DNA of 64,000 bases from Thiocapsa sp. (GCF_018399035.1 NZ_CP073760.1:3972001-4036000), one strand, 5' to 3'. Positions 26,083 to 35,405 are shown, numbered from the stretch's first letter. The notes: generated from the sequence alone by a model not told the origin. Numbers and translations: made by a program.

Positions 26083-27351
26083 ATGAACCAGCGTTCGCAC
26101 CAATTTCGTTGTTATCCGACAGAGGCCCAAGCCAAAACGCTCGGGCAGTGTTTCGGTGCTGCGCGCTGGGTTTGGAACACGGCATTGGCGTGGCGCTCGG
26201 CGGCCTACAAGATTGACGGCGAACGCGTCACCGGCGTGGACTTCTCGCGCGAGCTGACGTGGCTCAAAACATTGGAGCCGTATGCGTGGTTGCGCGACGT
26301 GCCTGCAACCGTGTTCGCGCAAACCCTGCGCGACCAAGACCGCGCCTTTGCGAACTTCTTCGCCAAGCGCGCCCGTTACCCGCGCTTCAAGAAGCGACGC
26401 GCGGCGGCGTCGATTCGCTATCAGATCGATCAGCGCAGCGTCATGAACGTCTACCGGGCCGGCGAGCTGCTGAAGCTGCCCGGTCTCGGCGCGCTCGACA
26501 TCCGGTGGTCGCGCGTCCCGGGCGGCGCGCCCAAGATGGTCACGGTGCGCGTCGATGCGTGCGGACGCTGGTTCGTGTCCTTTATGGTCGAGGAGCACAT
26601 TGAGCCGTTGCCTGCGAGCACGTCCGGCGTCGGCGTCGATCTCGGCGTCAACGACATCGTCGTGACCAGCGACGGGCGCAAATCCGGGAATCCGCGCCAC
26701 CTGAAGCGCTATCGGCGTCGGCTGAAGCTCGCGCAACGGCGGCTGTCCCGCAAGCGCAAGGGCTCCAACCGCTGGCGTAAGCAGGTGAAACGGGTTGCCC
26801 GCATTCATGCCCGTGTCGCCGACACTCGCTCGGACCATCAGCACAAACTGACGACCGGATTGATCCGCGAACATGGCGTGATCGCGCTCGAAGACCTGAA
26901 TGTGCGCGGCATGACCGCAAGCGCAAAGGGAACCGCCGAGGCGCCCGGCAAGAAGGTCGCTCAGAAGGCCGGGCTGAACCGCTCGATCCTGGATGCGGGG
27001 TTCGGCGAGATCCGCCGACAGCTCGAATACAAAGCGCAGTTTTACGGCAGGACCATCGTCCTCGCCGACCGATTCGCGCCGACGAGCAAGACGTGCTCGG
27101 AGTGCGGTGCGTATCAGGCCGACATGCCGCTCAAGGTCAGGGTATGGACATGCCCGGACTGCGGTGCGGTGAACGATCGAGATTCCAATGCCGCTCGAAA
27201 TATCCTGGCAATGGCTGCGGGCGGTAGGCCCGTCGATGTGCATGGAGGGCGAAGAACTCCAAGCGCCACGACCAACAGTGGTTGTGGAATGCTGGCGCCC
27301 GTTGAGATGCGAACTCATCCGGAATGTGTCGGCGCGAGTCATGGACGATGA
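26083..27351 (+). CDS. tnpB: TnpB RNA-guided endonuclease (IS605 family)
   Basis: 422 residues. N-terminal helix-turn-helix/wedge region RSHQFRCYPTEAQAKTLG; RuvC-I Asp in GVDLGVND, RuvC-II Glu in IALEDLNVRGM, the zinc finger CSECG/CPDCG and RuvC-III Asp in DRDSNAARNILA are all intact. In the family it is a transposon-encoded, omega-RNA-guided DNA nuclease that helps maintain the element. The frame extends about 45 residues past the usual end (GGRPVDVHGGRRTP...), overlapping the likely omega-RNA scaffold. The start at 26083 gives the normal family N-terminus; the open frame extends upstream to 25936. Confidence 0.93.
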   Translation: MNQRSHQFRCYPTEAQAKTLGQCFGAARWVWNTALAWRSAAYKIDGERVTGVDFSRELTWLKTLEPYAWLRDVPATVFAQTLRDQDRAFANFFAKRARYPRFKKRRAAASIRYQIDQRSVMNVYRAGELLKLPGLGALDIRWSRVPGGAPKMVTVRVDACGRWFVSFMVEEHIEPLPASTSGVGVDLGVNDIVVTSDGRKSGNPRHLKRYRRRLKLAQRRLSRKRKGSNRWRKQVKRVARIHARVADTRSDHQHKLTTGLIREHGVIALEDLNVRGMTASAKGTAEAPGKKVAQKAGLNRSILDAGFGEIRRQLEYKAQFYGRTIVLADRFAPTSKTCSECGAYQADMPLKVRVWTCPDCGAVNDRDSNAARNILAMAAGGRPVDVHGGRRTPSATTNSGCGMLAPVEMRTHPECVGASHGR

Positions 27352-27377
27352 GCGACGACACATTAGGGGCGGACTCC

Positions 27378-27697
27378 AAGGTATGCGCATCGAGCGTCTG
27401 GAGCGCGCCATGTGTCCCGGCTGGCATGTCGACCGCACCGGCATCCGGCTGCTTTGCACTTGGTGCGGCCCGGGAACGGAATGGCTCGACGATCCGGGGA
27501 TCGACCCGCGGGGTCTGCCCGGCAGTGCTGCGGGCGCCCCTGCAAGCGGCCAAGCCCGGCCCTTCGACATCCTGCTGCTCAAGGGCAACGCCTGGCAGGA
27601 CAACGCGGCCGGCGGGGCGATCCACCGCTCCCCGGAGGTAGCGCCAGGTTCCGAGCCGCGGATCCTCGTGGCTCTGGATGCCCTCCGGGACGACTAA
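27378..27697 (+). pseudogene. DUF1826-family gene, 3' part
   Basis: Reads MRIERLERAMCPGWHVDRTG, then RLLCTWCGPGTEWLDDPG, then FDILLLKGNAWQDN and IHRSPEVAPG...RILVALDA, the conserved C-terminal half of DUF1826. Ends at a TAA at 27697. Joined to 25451-25800 this would encode about 223 residues, the usual family size. Confidence 0.8.
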
Positions 27698-27724
27698 CTC
27701 GGCGCGCGTCACCCGACGTCCTCC

Positions 27725-28233
27725 TCACGGCGGCGAGCACGCGGGCGCACGCCCCGCGGCACGGGCCTGCCGATAGATCTCGACGGTCTGCTCCATGCCC
27801 GTGTCCAGCTCCTCCATGCGCGTGTCGTGGGAGGGGGGAGAGGAAGGCCAACGGCTGACCCCCGCCGGCGGCGGCCATGTTCCGCCAGAGCGCAACGCCG
27901 GCACGGGATCGAAGCCGGCTTGCGCCATCAGATCGCGGCCGATGCGATCGGCCTAGCGCTCGTGGGTTCGACTGTAGGGCAGCAGCAGCCCCTACTCGGC
28001 GCCGAGACCCAGCGCCCCGCGCAGCACCTCGTGCTTGCGACTCCCCGGCTCCTCGGCGAACAGATCCACCAGCATCAGCCCACCCTGGTCCGCGAGCTCT
28101 TGGGTCAAGCACTCGTTGGAGTGGTCCGCCAGCACATGCGCGATCTCATGGGCGATGACGGCGGCGAGTTGGTCGGGCGTGCGGGCGACACGCAGCATGC
28201 CGATATGCACGCCGATCTTTCCTTGAGTGCTGT
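27725..28233 (-). pseudogene. M48 metallopeptidase fragment, copy 2
   Basis: Inverted relative of 16832-17303, extending slightly further upstream (GKIGVHIGMLRVARTPDQLA). The zinc motif VIAHEIAHVLADHSNE is intact, but two TAG codons interrupt the frame (after LGAE and after RTHER). The downstream frameshift after GFDPVPAL is the same as in copy 1. The tail HDTRMEELDTGMEQTVEIY is recognisable. Confidence 0.8.
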
Positions 28234-28438
28234 CAGTCGAGTTGCTGGTGTGAGCGACGGCTGGGCCCCAGGAGCGGTCGGTCAGTGAGTCCAGGTCTGC
28301 GTTCGCTTGACGTCATATTGCAGTCTCTGAAGCGCCTGAGAACTCGCGGGCTGCAGGCGCGAGGTCGGGAAACCTGGGCCACGCGCAGCTGGGTGGATCG
28401 CAGCGTTTCGAATGTTTCGATTGTGGGCGAGATTGCAC

Positions 28439-28444
28439 TATACT
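28439..28444 (+). promoter_or_regulatory. Possible -10 element of the HTH-PIN operon
   Basis: TATACT about 34 bp before the antitoxin ATG, with TTTCGA about 18 bp upstream as a weak -35. The local DNA is AT-richer than its surroundings. Confidence 0.35.
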
Positions 28445-28477
28445 TCGCCTCAAGTGATTGAACAGAGGAACCGAGCG

Positions 28478-28936
28478 ATGAGTCATGCTGCACCGGTTTA
28501 CCCCGGGGTGCGGATGCCAACGGAGGCCGAGGCGTCGTTGGCACTGGAGAGTAGCCGTTTGCTGGCCGCGTGCATTGGGCGAGGCGAGTCGGCTCGGCTG
28601 CGGCTGATCGATGGCGAGACCGATGTGACAGTGCCCGTCTCGGCGATTCACATGCTGGTCGACATCCTGAATCAGATGGCGCAGGGGAACGCGGTGTCAC
28701 TGGTTCCGATTCATGCGGAGCTGACGACCCAGCAGGCTGCCGATCTGCTCAATGTCTCCCGCCCCTTCCTGGTCAAGCAATTGGAGGGCGGCGCCATTCC
28801 CTTCTACAAGGTCGGTCGGCATCGTCGTGTCCGTTTTTCCGATCTGATGGCCTATCGCGAAGGGCTCGATCAACAGACTGCCGATGCCGCAGATGAGCTT
28901 GCGGCCCAGGCTCAGGAATTGGGTCTGGGGTATTAG
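28478..28936 (+). CDS. HTH (excisionase-type) antitoxin of a PIN toxin
   Basis: 152 residues. The N-terminal ~80 residues are a helical region; the C-terminal helix-turn-helix is of the excisionase/MerR-like kind (LTTQQAADLLNVSRPFLVKQ, then GAIPFYKVGRHRRVRFSDLM). This architecture is typical of antitoxins paired with PIN proteins. It binds its own operator and neutralises the toxin in known pairs. The start at 28478 follows CCGAGCG; the frame is open to 28412. It directly abuts the PIN gene (TAG followed by GTG), so translation is coupled. Confidence 0.8.
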   Translation: MSHAAPVYPGVRMPTEAEASLALESSRLLAACIGRGESARLRLIDGETDVTVPVSAIHMLVDILNQMAQGNAVSLVPIHAELTTQQAADLLNVSRPFLVKQLEGGAIPFYKVGRHRRVRFSDLMAYREGLDQQTADAADELAAQAQELGLGY

Positions 28937-29506
28937 GTGGCGAGCTTCACGGTCATCTACGATGCGTGCCTGTTTTACCCGGCGCCGCTGCGGGATTTGA
29001 TGATCCGGCTGGCTCAGACGCGGCGTTTTCACGCCCGCTGGACGGAGGAGATCCAGCACGAATGGTTGACGGCCCTGCTGCGACACCGGCCCGAGCTCGA
29101 CGAGGCCAAGCTGCAACGGACGATGACGCTCATCAACCAGGCCGTTCCGGATTGCCTGGTCACGGGCTACGGGGGCTTGATCGACCAGCTTTTCCTTCCC
29201 GATCCGAACGACCGGCATGTGCTGGCGGCCGCCATCCGGTCCGGTGCCCAGGTCATCGTCACGATGAATCTCCGAGATTTTCCACGGGAGGCGCTCGCCG
29301 ACTTTGACATCGATGTGCGTCATCCCGACGACTTCATCCTCGATTTGGCCGATCTCGATCCGGCGGTTGTGACGACGGCGGCGAAGCTCCAGCGTGCGGC
29401 ACTCAAGAATCCACCGCTCACGGCGGAGACCTTCATCGACACGATGCGACGCCAGGGGCTGCCAGGCGTCGCCGGGTTCCTGCAGAGCCAGATCGCCCTG
29501 ATCTGA
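28937..29506 (+). CDS. PIN-domain ribonuclease toxin (VapC-like)
   Basis: 189 residues, GTG start immediately after the antitoxin stop codon. PIN acidic residues: Asp in VIYDACLFYP, Glu in TEEIQHEWL, and Asp in LPDPNDRHVLAAAI with MNLRDFP following, matching the larger PIN group that accompanies excisionase-type HTH antitoxins. Expected to be a Mg-dependent RNase; the target is unknown. It lies about 160 bp upstream of a primase-helicase gene, the usual kind of defence-island company. Confidence 0.82.
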   Translation: MASFTVIYDACLFYPAPLRDLMIRLAQTRRFHARWTEEIQHEWLTALLRHRPELDEAKLQRTMTLINQAVPDCLVTGYGGLIDQLFLPDPNDRHVLAAAIRSGAQVIVTMNLRDFPREALADFDIDVRHPDDFILDLADLDPAVVTTAAKLQRAALKNPPLTAETFIDTMRRQGLPGVAGFLQSQIALI

Positions 29507-29665
29507 GGGTCTGCTTTGTCCATCCGATAGAAGTCCAATCGAAGCCTGTCGATCCAGTCATGGCTCACGTCTACGGCACCTGTTCTCAGACTCGGAAAGC
29601 CCGTGTACTGACGCGTGTTGACGCTGGAGGGGCGCTGGAATGCCTTGGCACGGATTTTCATCCCG

Positions 29666-30505
29666 ATGCGTGACTTGGACGAGATTGCCGTGCTTCAGGC
29701 CGAGAACGCGCGCCTGATCGCGCTTCTCGAAGCCCACGGCATCGAGTGGCGCCAATCGCCCGAGTCCAGGCGGACAGAGTCCGAGCAGGAGCAATCACCG
29801 CTCTCGACCGCCGAGAAAGTGGCCCTGTTTCGACGCCTCTTCCGCGGTCGCGACGATGTCTATCCGGTCCGCTGGGAAAGCAAGAAAAGTGGTCACTCCG
29901 GATACACACCCGCCTGCGCGAACGAGTGGCGAGAAGGCATCTGCGACAAACGAAACATCAAGTGCTCCGATTGCAGCCATCGCCAACTCCTCCCACTGAC
30001 CGATACCGTCATCTACGGCCATCTGGCGGGCAAGCACACGATCGGCGTCTACCCCCTGCTCGAGGATGATCGCTGCCATTTCCTCGCGGTCGATTTCGAC
30101 GAGGCGGAATGGCGACAGGACGCACTGGCATTTGCGCAGTCATGCGATGCGCTTGGCGTCCCGGTCGCGCTTGAGATTTCCCGCTCGGGTGAAGGCGCAC
30201 ACGCCTGGATCTTCTTCGCCGATGGCGTTCCGGCGAGCGATGTCCGACGGCTCGGCGCCGCCCTCATCAGCCACACGTGCGCGAGGACCCGACAGCTCAG
30301 GCTGAGCTCCTACGACCGGCTCTTTCCCAATCAGGACCGGCTGCCCAAAGGTGGCTTCGGCAACCTGATCGCCTTGCCCTTGCAGAAGGCGCCGCGCGCG
30401 CAACAGCGCAGTCTCTTCGTCGACCGCGACTGGTGCGCCTATGCAGACCAGTGGACCTTCCTCGCCTCCGTGCGACATATGGGGACATCGAGCCGACGAT
30501 TCTGA
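29666..30505 (+). CDS. TOTE-type archaeo-eukaryotic primase domain (N-terminal half of a frameshifted primase-helicase)
   Basis: 279 residues. A short coiled start (LDEIAVLQAENARLIALL) and a four-Cys segment (CANEWREGICDKRNIKC, SDC) precede the AEP core: metal-binding acidic motif FLAVDFDEAEW, then SRSGEGAHAWIFF with the conserved His, and DRLPKGGFGNLIALPL. This matches the primase domain of TOTE conflict proteins, which is normally fused to an SF2 helicase. Here the frame ends at 30505 just after FLASVRHM, while the helicase continues in the next frame, so a net one-base change splits the gene. The start at 29666 fits the family N-terminus. Confidence 0.75.
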   Translation: MRDLDEIAVLQAENARLIALLEAHGIEWRQSPESRRTESEQEQSPLSTAEKVALFRRLFRGRDDVYPVRWESKKSGHSGYTPACANEWREGICDKRNIKCSDCSHRQLLPLTDTVIYGHLAGKHTIGVYPLLEDDRCHFLAVDFDEAEWRQDALAFAQSCDALGVPVALEISRSGEGAHAWIFFADGVPASDVRRLGAALISHTCARTRQLRLSSYDRLFPNQDRLPKGGFGNLIALPLQKAPRAQQRSLFVDRDWCAYADQWTFLASVRHMGTSSRRF

Positions 30506-32025
30506 AGGCGGTCGGCGGTGCTCAGCCACTGGATGTGAGCTTCATCGACGAGGAGGATCTGGCGCGGCCATGGAAGCCTCCAAAGCCGCCGAGCAAGAGG
30601 CTCCCTGGTCCTTTACCGAAGCGGATTGGGATCACGCTGGCCAACGGCGTCTACCTCGAAAGAGCACAGCTACCACAGCCGCTCGCGAACCGCCTGATCC
30701 GGCTTGCCGCCTTCCAGAATCCGGATTTCTATCGGTTGCAGGCGATGCGCCTGTCGGTTTGGGGCAAACCTCGGGTGATCGGCTGCGCCGAGAGCTACCC
30801 GCAGCATCTGGCGCTGCCGCGCGGCTGCCTGGATGCCGCGCTGGAGCTTCTGAGTGACAACGGGATCCAGGCGGACCTGCATGACGAGCGGTTTGCTGGA
30901 CACGCAATCGCATTGCACTTCCAGGGCGAGCTGCGCACCGATCAGGAAGCCGCCGTCACGGCCATGTTGAAGCATGAGACGGGTGTGCTCAGCGCCCCGA
31001 CCGCCTTCGGTAAAACCGTCGTGGCCGCGGCGCTCATCGCCCGGCGGGGAGTCAATTCGCTGATTCTGGTGAACCGCACGGACCTGCTCGAGCAATGGCA
31101 TGAGCGTCTGCTGGCGTTCCTGGACGTCGGACGCGATCGGGTTGGCATCATCGGTGGCGGCAAGACCAAGCCCAGCGGTCAGATCGACATCGCGGTGATG
31201 CAATCCCTTTCGCACAGGGGCGAGATCAAGTCGCTCGTCGAGGACTACGGCCAGGTGATCGTCGATGAGTGCCACCACATCAGCGCACGATCCTTCGAGG
31301 CGATCCTGAAGCGCGTCAGAGCCCGATATGTCCTGGGACTGAGCGCAACACCGACACGCCGCGACGGGCAGGATCCCATCATCTTCATGCAGTGTGGACC
31401 GCTGCGGCACACGGCCGCCACGCCGCCCGATGCTCCACACGACCTCGCGGTCATCCCCCACGAGCTGCAGACACCGATCGAGCTGCCGGCGGATGTCGCC
31501 ATTCACGGAATCTTCCGCCAACTGGCGATGGACGGGACGCGCACCCGGGCCATCGCAGCCACCGTTCTCGAACGCTTTCAACAGGGACGTAAGATCCTGG
31601 TGCTGACCGAGCGAGCCGACCATTTGTCGTCTCTGCGCAAGGCTTTGGACGGCATTGCACCAGCGCCTTTTGTCCTGCATGGCCGAATGCCGCGTCGGCA
31701 TCGATCCGAGACGATTGCGCAGCTCAATGCACTCCCGCCAGAGGCGCCAAGGGTGGTGCTGGCCATCGGAAAACTTGTCGGAGAGGGGTTCGACCACCCA
31801 CCGCTCGACACCTTGGTCTTGGCAATGCCGATCTCCTGGAAGGGAAGCTTGCAGCAATACGCCGGCCGACTGCATCGGGAGCACGCATCGAAGACCGACG
31901 TCCGCATCATCGACTTCGTCGACACCGGCCATCCAACATTGCTGCGAATGTGGGCTCGACGGCAACAGGGCTATCGGGCGATCGGCTATCGCATCGCGAT
32001 GCAATCTGAGTTCGCTGGCTGGTGA
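30481..32025 (+). CDS. SF2 helicase (ERCC3/XPB-like), C-terminal half of the frameshifted primase-helicase
   Basis: Genuine sequence begins around GDIEPTILKAVGG and runs to 32025 (about 514 residues). Helicase motifs in order: Walker A SAPTAFGKTVV, motif II VIVDECHHIS, motif III GLSATPTR, and motif VI region QQYAGRLHRE. It is the natural continuation of the upstream primase frame; the combined length of about 786 codons is normal for such fusions. There is no obvious ribosome site or start codon at the break, so the half is probably not translated efficiently unless the frameshift is programmed or is a sequencing error. Confidence 0.78.
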   Translation, partial: GDIEPTILKAVGGAQPLDVSFIDEEDLARPWKPPKPPSKRLPGPLPKRIGITLANGVYLERAQLPQPLANRLIRLAAFQNPDFYRLQAMRLSVWGKPRVIGCAESYPQHLALPRGCLDAALELLSDNGIQADLHDERFAGHAIALHFQGELRTDQEAAVTAMLKHETGVLSAPTAFGKTVVAAALIARRGVNSLILVNRTDLLEQWHERLLAFLDVGRDRVGIIGGGKTKPSGQIDIAVMQSLSHRGEIKSLVEDYGQVIVDECHHISARSFEAILKRVRARYVLGLSATPTRRDGQDPIIFMQCGPLRHTAATPPDAPHDLAVIPHELQTPIELPADVAIHGIFRQLAMDGTRTRAIAATVLERFQQGRKILVLTERADHLSSLRKALDGIAPAPFVLHGRMPRRHRSETIAQLNALPPEAPRVVLAIGKLVGEGFDHPPLDTLVLAMPISWKGSLQQYAGRLHREHASKTDVRIIDFVDTGHPTLLRMWARRQQGYRAIGYRIAMQSEFAGW

Positions 32026-32532
32026 TCGTTCTCACCGGTCGCCGCCGTCGAGTGAGTCTTTGAAGCGGGGCATTTCTTGCCGCTGACGCAGTCAACAGAG
32101 GTCGCCGTGTGTGCGCGATCGTGCCCCTTGTAAGACGAGAGCAGCATCCGCTCTCTTGAGGTTGCTCCAAATTACGGACGTCGACGCGGCGGCTCTGGGA
32201 TGGGATCCGGTCACCCCGATACCAGGTCGGGCTGTCCGCAACCAGGATCGAGCCGACACCGCCCCGGTCTGCTTGACCATCATGACGAGTGTCGATCACC
32301 GGGCGGTCGGAGCCCTGGCGGCGTGCCGGACGACGGGGTGGCGAAAAGCGTCGGCAGCACAGGATGCCATCCCGGATCGACAAACCGATGACCGTGACCG
32401 GATACTGCGAGCCACAGGCATTCCAGCCGCCGACCACGTCCACCAAGGCGACGCCACCGAACAGGTAAGCCAGATCGCGGGCGCTTGCGTAGGACGAAGT
32501 CCGGTGGGTTCCGAGCAGCGGAGAACGCGAAC
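32026..32532. other. Intergenic, no gene recognised
   Basis: Frames on both strands are open for up to ~180 codons, but none has a recognisable motif or ribosome site. A minus-strand frame (MVDVVGGWNACGSQYPVTV) is the most protein-like and could be a remnant. Confidence 0.35.
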
Positions 32533-33069
32533 ATGACGTCGGACATCGAGATCAGGAACGAGACAAGCGACGATATCGCCGCGATCGCCGAGGTGACGAT
32601 CGCGGCGTTTCGCGACCTGGAGATCAGCAACCAGACCGAACACTTCATCATCGACGCGCTCCGCGCCGCCGAGGCACTCGCCCTCTCGCTCGTCGCGATC
32701 GTCGATGGCCGTGTCGTCGGCCACATCGCCTTCTCGCCCGTGACCTTGTCGGACGGTACGGGGGATTGGTACGGACTCGGCCCGGTGTCGGTCTTGCCGC
32801 AGGTTCAGCGCCGAGGCATCGGCCAAGCCCTGGTGCGTGAAGGCTTGTCGCGGCTCAAGGGCATGCAGGCGCGCGGCTGCTGCCTGGTGGGGCATCCGGA
32901 GTACTACCGAAGGTTCGGGTTCGAGAACTGCCCGCAGCTCGTCCTCGAGGGCATCCCGCCGGAGGTCTTCTTCGCAGTGTCCTTCGAAGGGACGCTGCCG
33001 CGGGGAACTGTCGCGTTCCACGAAGGATTCGGCGCGGTCGGTCCGGCGCCCTGTGCGAACGAGATGTGA
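32533..33069 (+). CDS. GNAT-family N-acetyltransferase (YhbS-like)
   Basis: 178 residues. Full GNAT fold: IEIRNETSDDIAAIAEVT, VDGRVVGHIAFSPV, acetyl-CoA loop LPQVQRRGIGQALVREGL, then VGHPEYYRRFGFENC, which is typical of the YhbS subgroup. Substrate unknown. The start at 32533 is the one that places the first strand correctly; the open frame extends 16 codons upstream. Convergent with the DUF1186 remnant. Confidence 0.85.
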   Translation: MTSDIEIRNETSDDIAAIAEVTIAAFRDLEISNQTEHFIIDALRAAEALALSLVAIVDGRVVGHIAFSPVTLSDGTGDWYGLGPVSVLPQVQRRGIGQALVREGLSRLKGMQARGCCLVGHPEYYRRFGFENCPQLVLEGIPPEVFFAVSFEGTLPRGTVAFHEGFGAVGPAPCANEM

Positions 33070-33189
33070 CGGCGGGGCGAGACGCGCATGGCGCGGATCG
33101 AAGGGGCCGGATGCGCCGCCTTGCGGTCATCCTCCCTGAAGCAGGCCCACCAGCTCATCTCGGACACGGTGTCCTCGATCGGACCTTTT

Positions 33190-33482
33190 CTGTCGGCGTC
33201 ACCGGCCACGTCGAAACACACCTCGCCCGGCGTGGAGAACAGCTTCACCAGCATCGGGTAGGCGGCACGCTCCCGAAACTGCGTCAGCAGGTACATCGCG
33301 TACATGTGGAGCATGGCGCCGTCGGTCTGCGCGACCTTGTGCGGATCATCGGCCGTCGCCTGCAGGCACTCCAGGAGAAGCGGCGTCATCGCCTCGCGTT
33401 GCGCCATGGCGGCCCGAACGGCTGCCTAGGGGAAGGTGCGCTCGTGGGTTTCGAGCTGCGTCGTGATGTCCTCGATCGTCAT
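33190..33482 (-). pseudogene. DUF1186 family, truncated and with a nonsense codon
   Basis: Starts MTIEDITTQLETHERTFP, then a TAG where the family has Arg/Glu, then AAVRAAMAQREAMTPLLLECL and YAMYLLTQFRERAAYPMLVKLF to FDVAGD. After that similarity fades. DUF1186 proteins are normally about 220-300 residues, so the 3' half is missing. Confidence 0.7.
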
Positions 33483-33657
33483 GCCGGGGTTGCTCCAGTG
33501 CAGTGATGCGACGGAGCGCGGGCTCCGCAGCAGGCGTCCGACGTGTTCGGTACGGGGCGGAGCAGGTGTGTTGATTGCCGCAAAGACGACGATCCCCGAC
33601 CAAGCGTTTTAAAGAGCCGGCACAATCGATGCCGGTCGCCGGTCTCTCGCGCAAGGT

Positions 33658-34749
33658 CTAGAGATCGCTCAACCCGGGGTAGTCGGTATAGCCCTCCGCA
33701 CCGCCCCCATACAACTTGTCTTCCTGCAGCGCATTGAGCGGTGCATTCTCGCGCAATCGGCGAACCAGGTCGGGGTTGGCGATAAAGGGGCGGCCGAAGG
33801 CCACGAGGTCGGCCCGACCCTGCGCGAGGGCCTGTTCCGCGTCGTCCTTCCCATAGCCGTTGTTGATCATCCAGCAGCCCTTGAATCGCTCGTGCAGGGC
33901 CTCGTAGTCGAACGGGCGCTCGGCGTCTTCGGGTTCGCGGGGTCCGCCGGTTTCACCTTGGATGACGTGCACGTAGGCCAGTCCGAGCGGGGCCAGTTGA
34001 TCGACGAGATGGTTGTAAAGCGTTTGTGGATCACTGTCGCGCGGGGTGTCGTTGAACGTGGTCATTGGGCTGAGGCGGATACCGGTGCGCCCGGCGCCGA
34101 TCGCGTCGGCCACGGCCTGCATGACCTCCACGACAAGACGCACGCGGTTGGCGATGCTGCCGCCATAGGGGCCTGCGCGGTCGTTGACGCTGTCTCGCAG
34201 GAACTGCTCGAGCAGGTAGTTGTTGGCGGCGTGGACTTCGACCCCGTCGAACCCGGCGGCGCGTGCGTGGTCGGCGGCGTGCCGGTAGTCCTGGATCAGC
34301 CCGGGGATCTCCTCGTCGCGCAGTGCGCGCGGTTCGGAGACCTCGACGAATCCCTCGGGCGCAAACGTCATGGCGTTGGGCCGGCGGTTCGTCGACGAGA
34401 CGGGAACCTCGCCGTCCGGCAACAGGGAGGTATGGGAGATACGTCCGACGTGCCAGAGTTGCATGAAGATCAGCCCGCCCGCGGCGTGCACCGCATCCGT
34501 GACCTTGCGCCAGGCGGCCACCTGCTCGGCGCTGTAGATGCCGGGAGTATCCAGATAGCCCTGTCCCAGGGGGCTGATTTGGGTCGCTTCGGTGATGATC
34601 AGACCGGCGGTTGCGCGCTGCCGGTAGTAGGTGACCGTCAACTCGTCCGGCTTCAGACCGACGGCGCGGTTGCGCGTCAGCGGTGCCATGACGATGCGGT
34701 TGGGCAGGGCGAGATCGCCCATCCGGATCGGGTCGAACAGTGAAGGCAT
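33658..34749 (-). CDS. nemA: Old yellow enzyme family alkene reductase (NemA-like)
   Basis: 363 residues, an FMN-dependent NAD(P)H oxidoreductase reducing activated alkenes, N-ethylmaleimide or nitro compounds. TIM-barrel signatures are MPSLFDPIRMGDLALPNRIV and APLTRNRA, the substrate-binding His/Asn pair in EVHAANNYL, then QFLRDSVNDRAGPYGGS and NNGYGKDDAE. The C-terminal LVAFGRPFIANPDL is the FMN phosphate site. The start at 34749 gives the standard N-terminus; the open frame upstream is not family sequence. Stand-alone gene, normal length. Confidence 0.92.
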   Translation of the reverse strand: MPSLFDPIRMGDLALPNRIVMAPLTRNRAVGLKPDELTVTYYRQRATAGLIITEATQISPLGQGYLDTPGIYSAEQVAAWRKVTDAVHAAGGLIFMQLWHVGRISHTSLLPDGEVPVSSTNRRPNAMTFAPEGFVEVSEPRALRDEEIPGLIQDYRHAADHARAAGFDGVEVHAANNYLLEQFLRDSVNDRAGPYGGSIANRVRLVVEVMQAVADAIGAGRTGIRLSPMTTFNDTPRDSDPQTLYNHLVDQLAPLGLAYVHVIQGETGGPREPEDAERPFDYEALHERFKGCWMINNGYGKDDAEQALAQGRADLVAFGRPFIANPDLVRRLRENAPLNALQEDKLYGGGAEGYTDYPGLSDL

Positions 34750-35405
34750 CGTGGTCCCCCGGGGGTGCTGTTGGTTGAAACGGTTCGGTTGTCCGCCGAG
34801 CGTCGGCGCGATCGACTCGACACGCCGGCAAGGGTGGAGCGGATCGGCACCGAGCACAATGCCACCGAGCGGATCGCCTGTCGCGGCGTCAATCGCTTTC
34901 GCGGCTTGCCGGAACAGCCCGGTGCGGCGCAACGACCGCTCTTGGCCGACACCGCCCGGTTCGGCGTCCCGGTGGAGGCGTCATTGCCTTGCCCGACTGG
35001 AACGTCGGCGCTTCCCGTGCGCGGCCGGCTCAATCCTTGCCACCGTGCGGTACATGCGCATTGGGCTCGGGCCAAACCCCGCTGGCGATCGATCCACGCC
35101 GGCGTAGACTGATTGCTCATGCGTCGATGCCGGTGCGTCGGCGCGTGGTCGAATCCGCAACCTGCCGGGAGCCCTTGCGTCCTACCCGGACAGGGTTTCC
35201 CGGATGGCCGGAGTCGGCCTGTTGACCCGGATCGGATCGTCTCGTCCGGCAGCGCAATCGCCCATGAGACGTCTCGAATGCCGCGGATCACGGCCGGGTC
35301 GAGCCGGTTACGCTGCACTCGCGGGGATCATCGGCGCCGTTGACTCGTCCGTGTCGGGCTCGGCCGCGCGATCCACCCGCCTGTCCCATCACCCGGAGAA
35401 CCCCG
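34750..35405. other. Intergenic, no gene recognised
   Basis: Several open frames without motifs. It probably holds the promoters of the alkene reductase (left) and of the broken isochorismatase-type gene (right). Confidence 0.4.

Larger units (their letters stand above)
25801..27377 (+). mobile_element. IS200/IS605-family element with TnpB and a divergent RHH gene
   Basis: About 1577 bp inserted into the DUF1826 gene. Rejoining the flanks at the shared AAGG (25797-25800 and 27378-27381) restores ...CEHI-EG-MRIERLERAMCPG, as expected for the family. There is no TnpA gene; the left part instead carries a small ribbon-helix-helix gene divergent from tnpB. Boundaries are inferred from restoration of the host frame and could be off by a few bases. 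The region after the TnpB catalytic core (about 27200-27377) is where an omega RNA would be expected. Confidence 0.8.

Noticed and set aside
27725..28233. TAG codons in the M48 fragment as possible recoding
   Set aside because: The fragment also lacks its N-terminus and carries a frameshift, so simple decay explains it.
33066..33506. Plus-strand frame opposite the DUF1186 remnant
   Set aside because: The minus-strand frame has clear family sequence; the plus frame has none.
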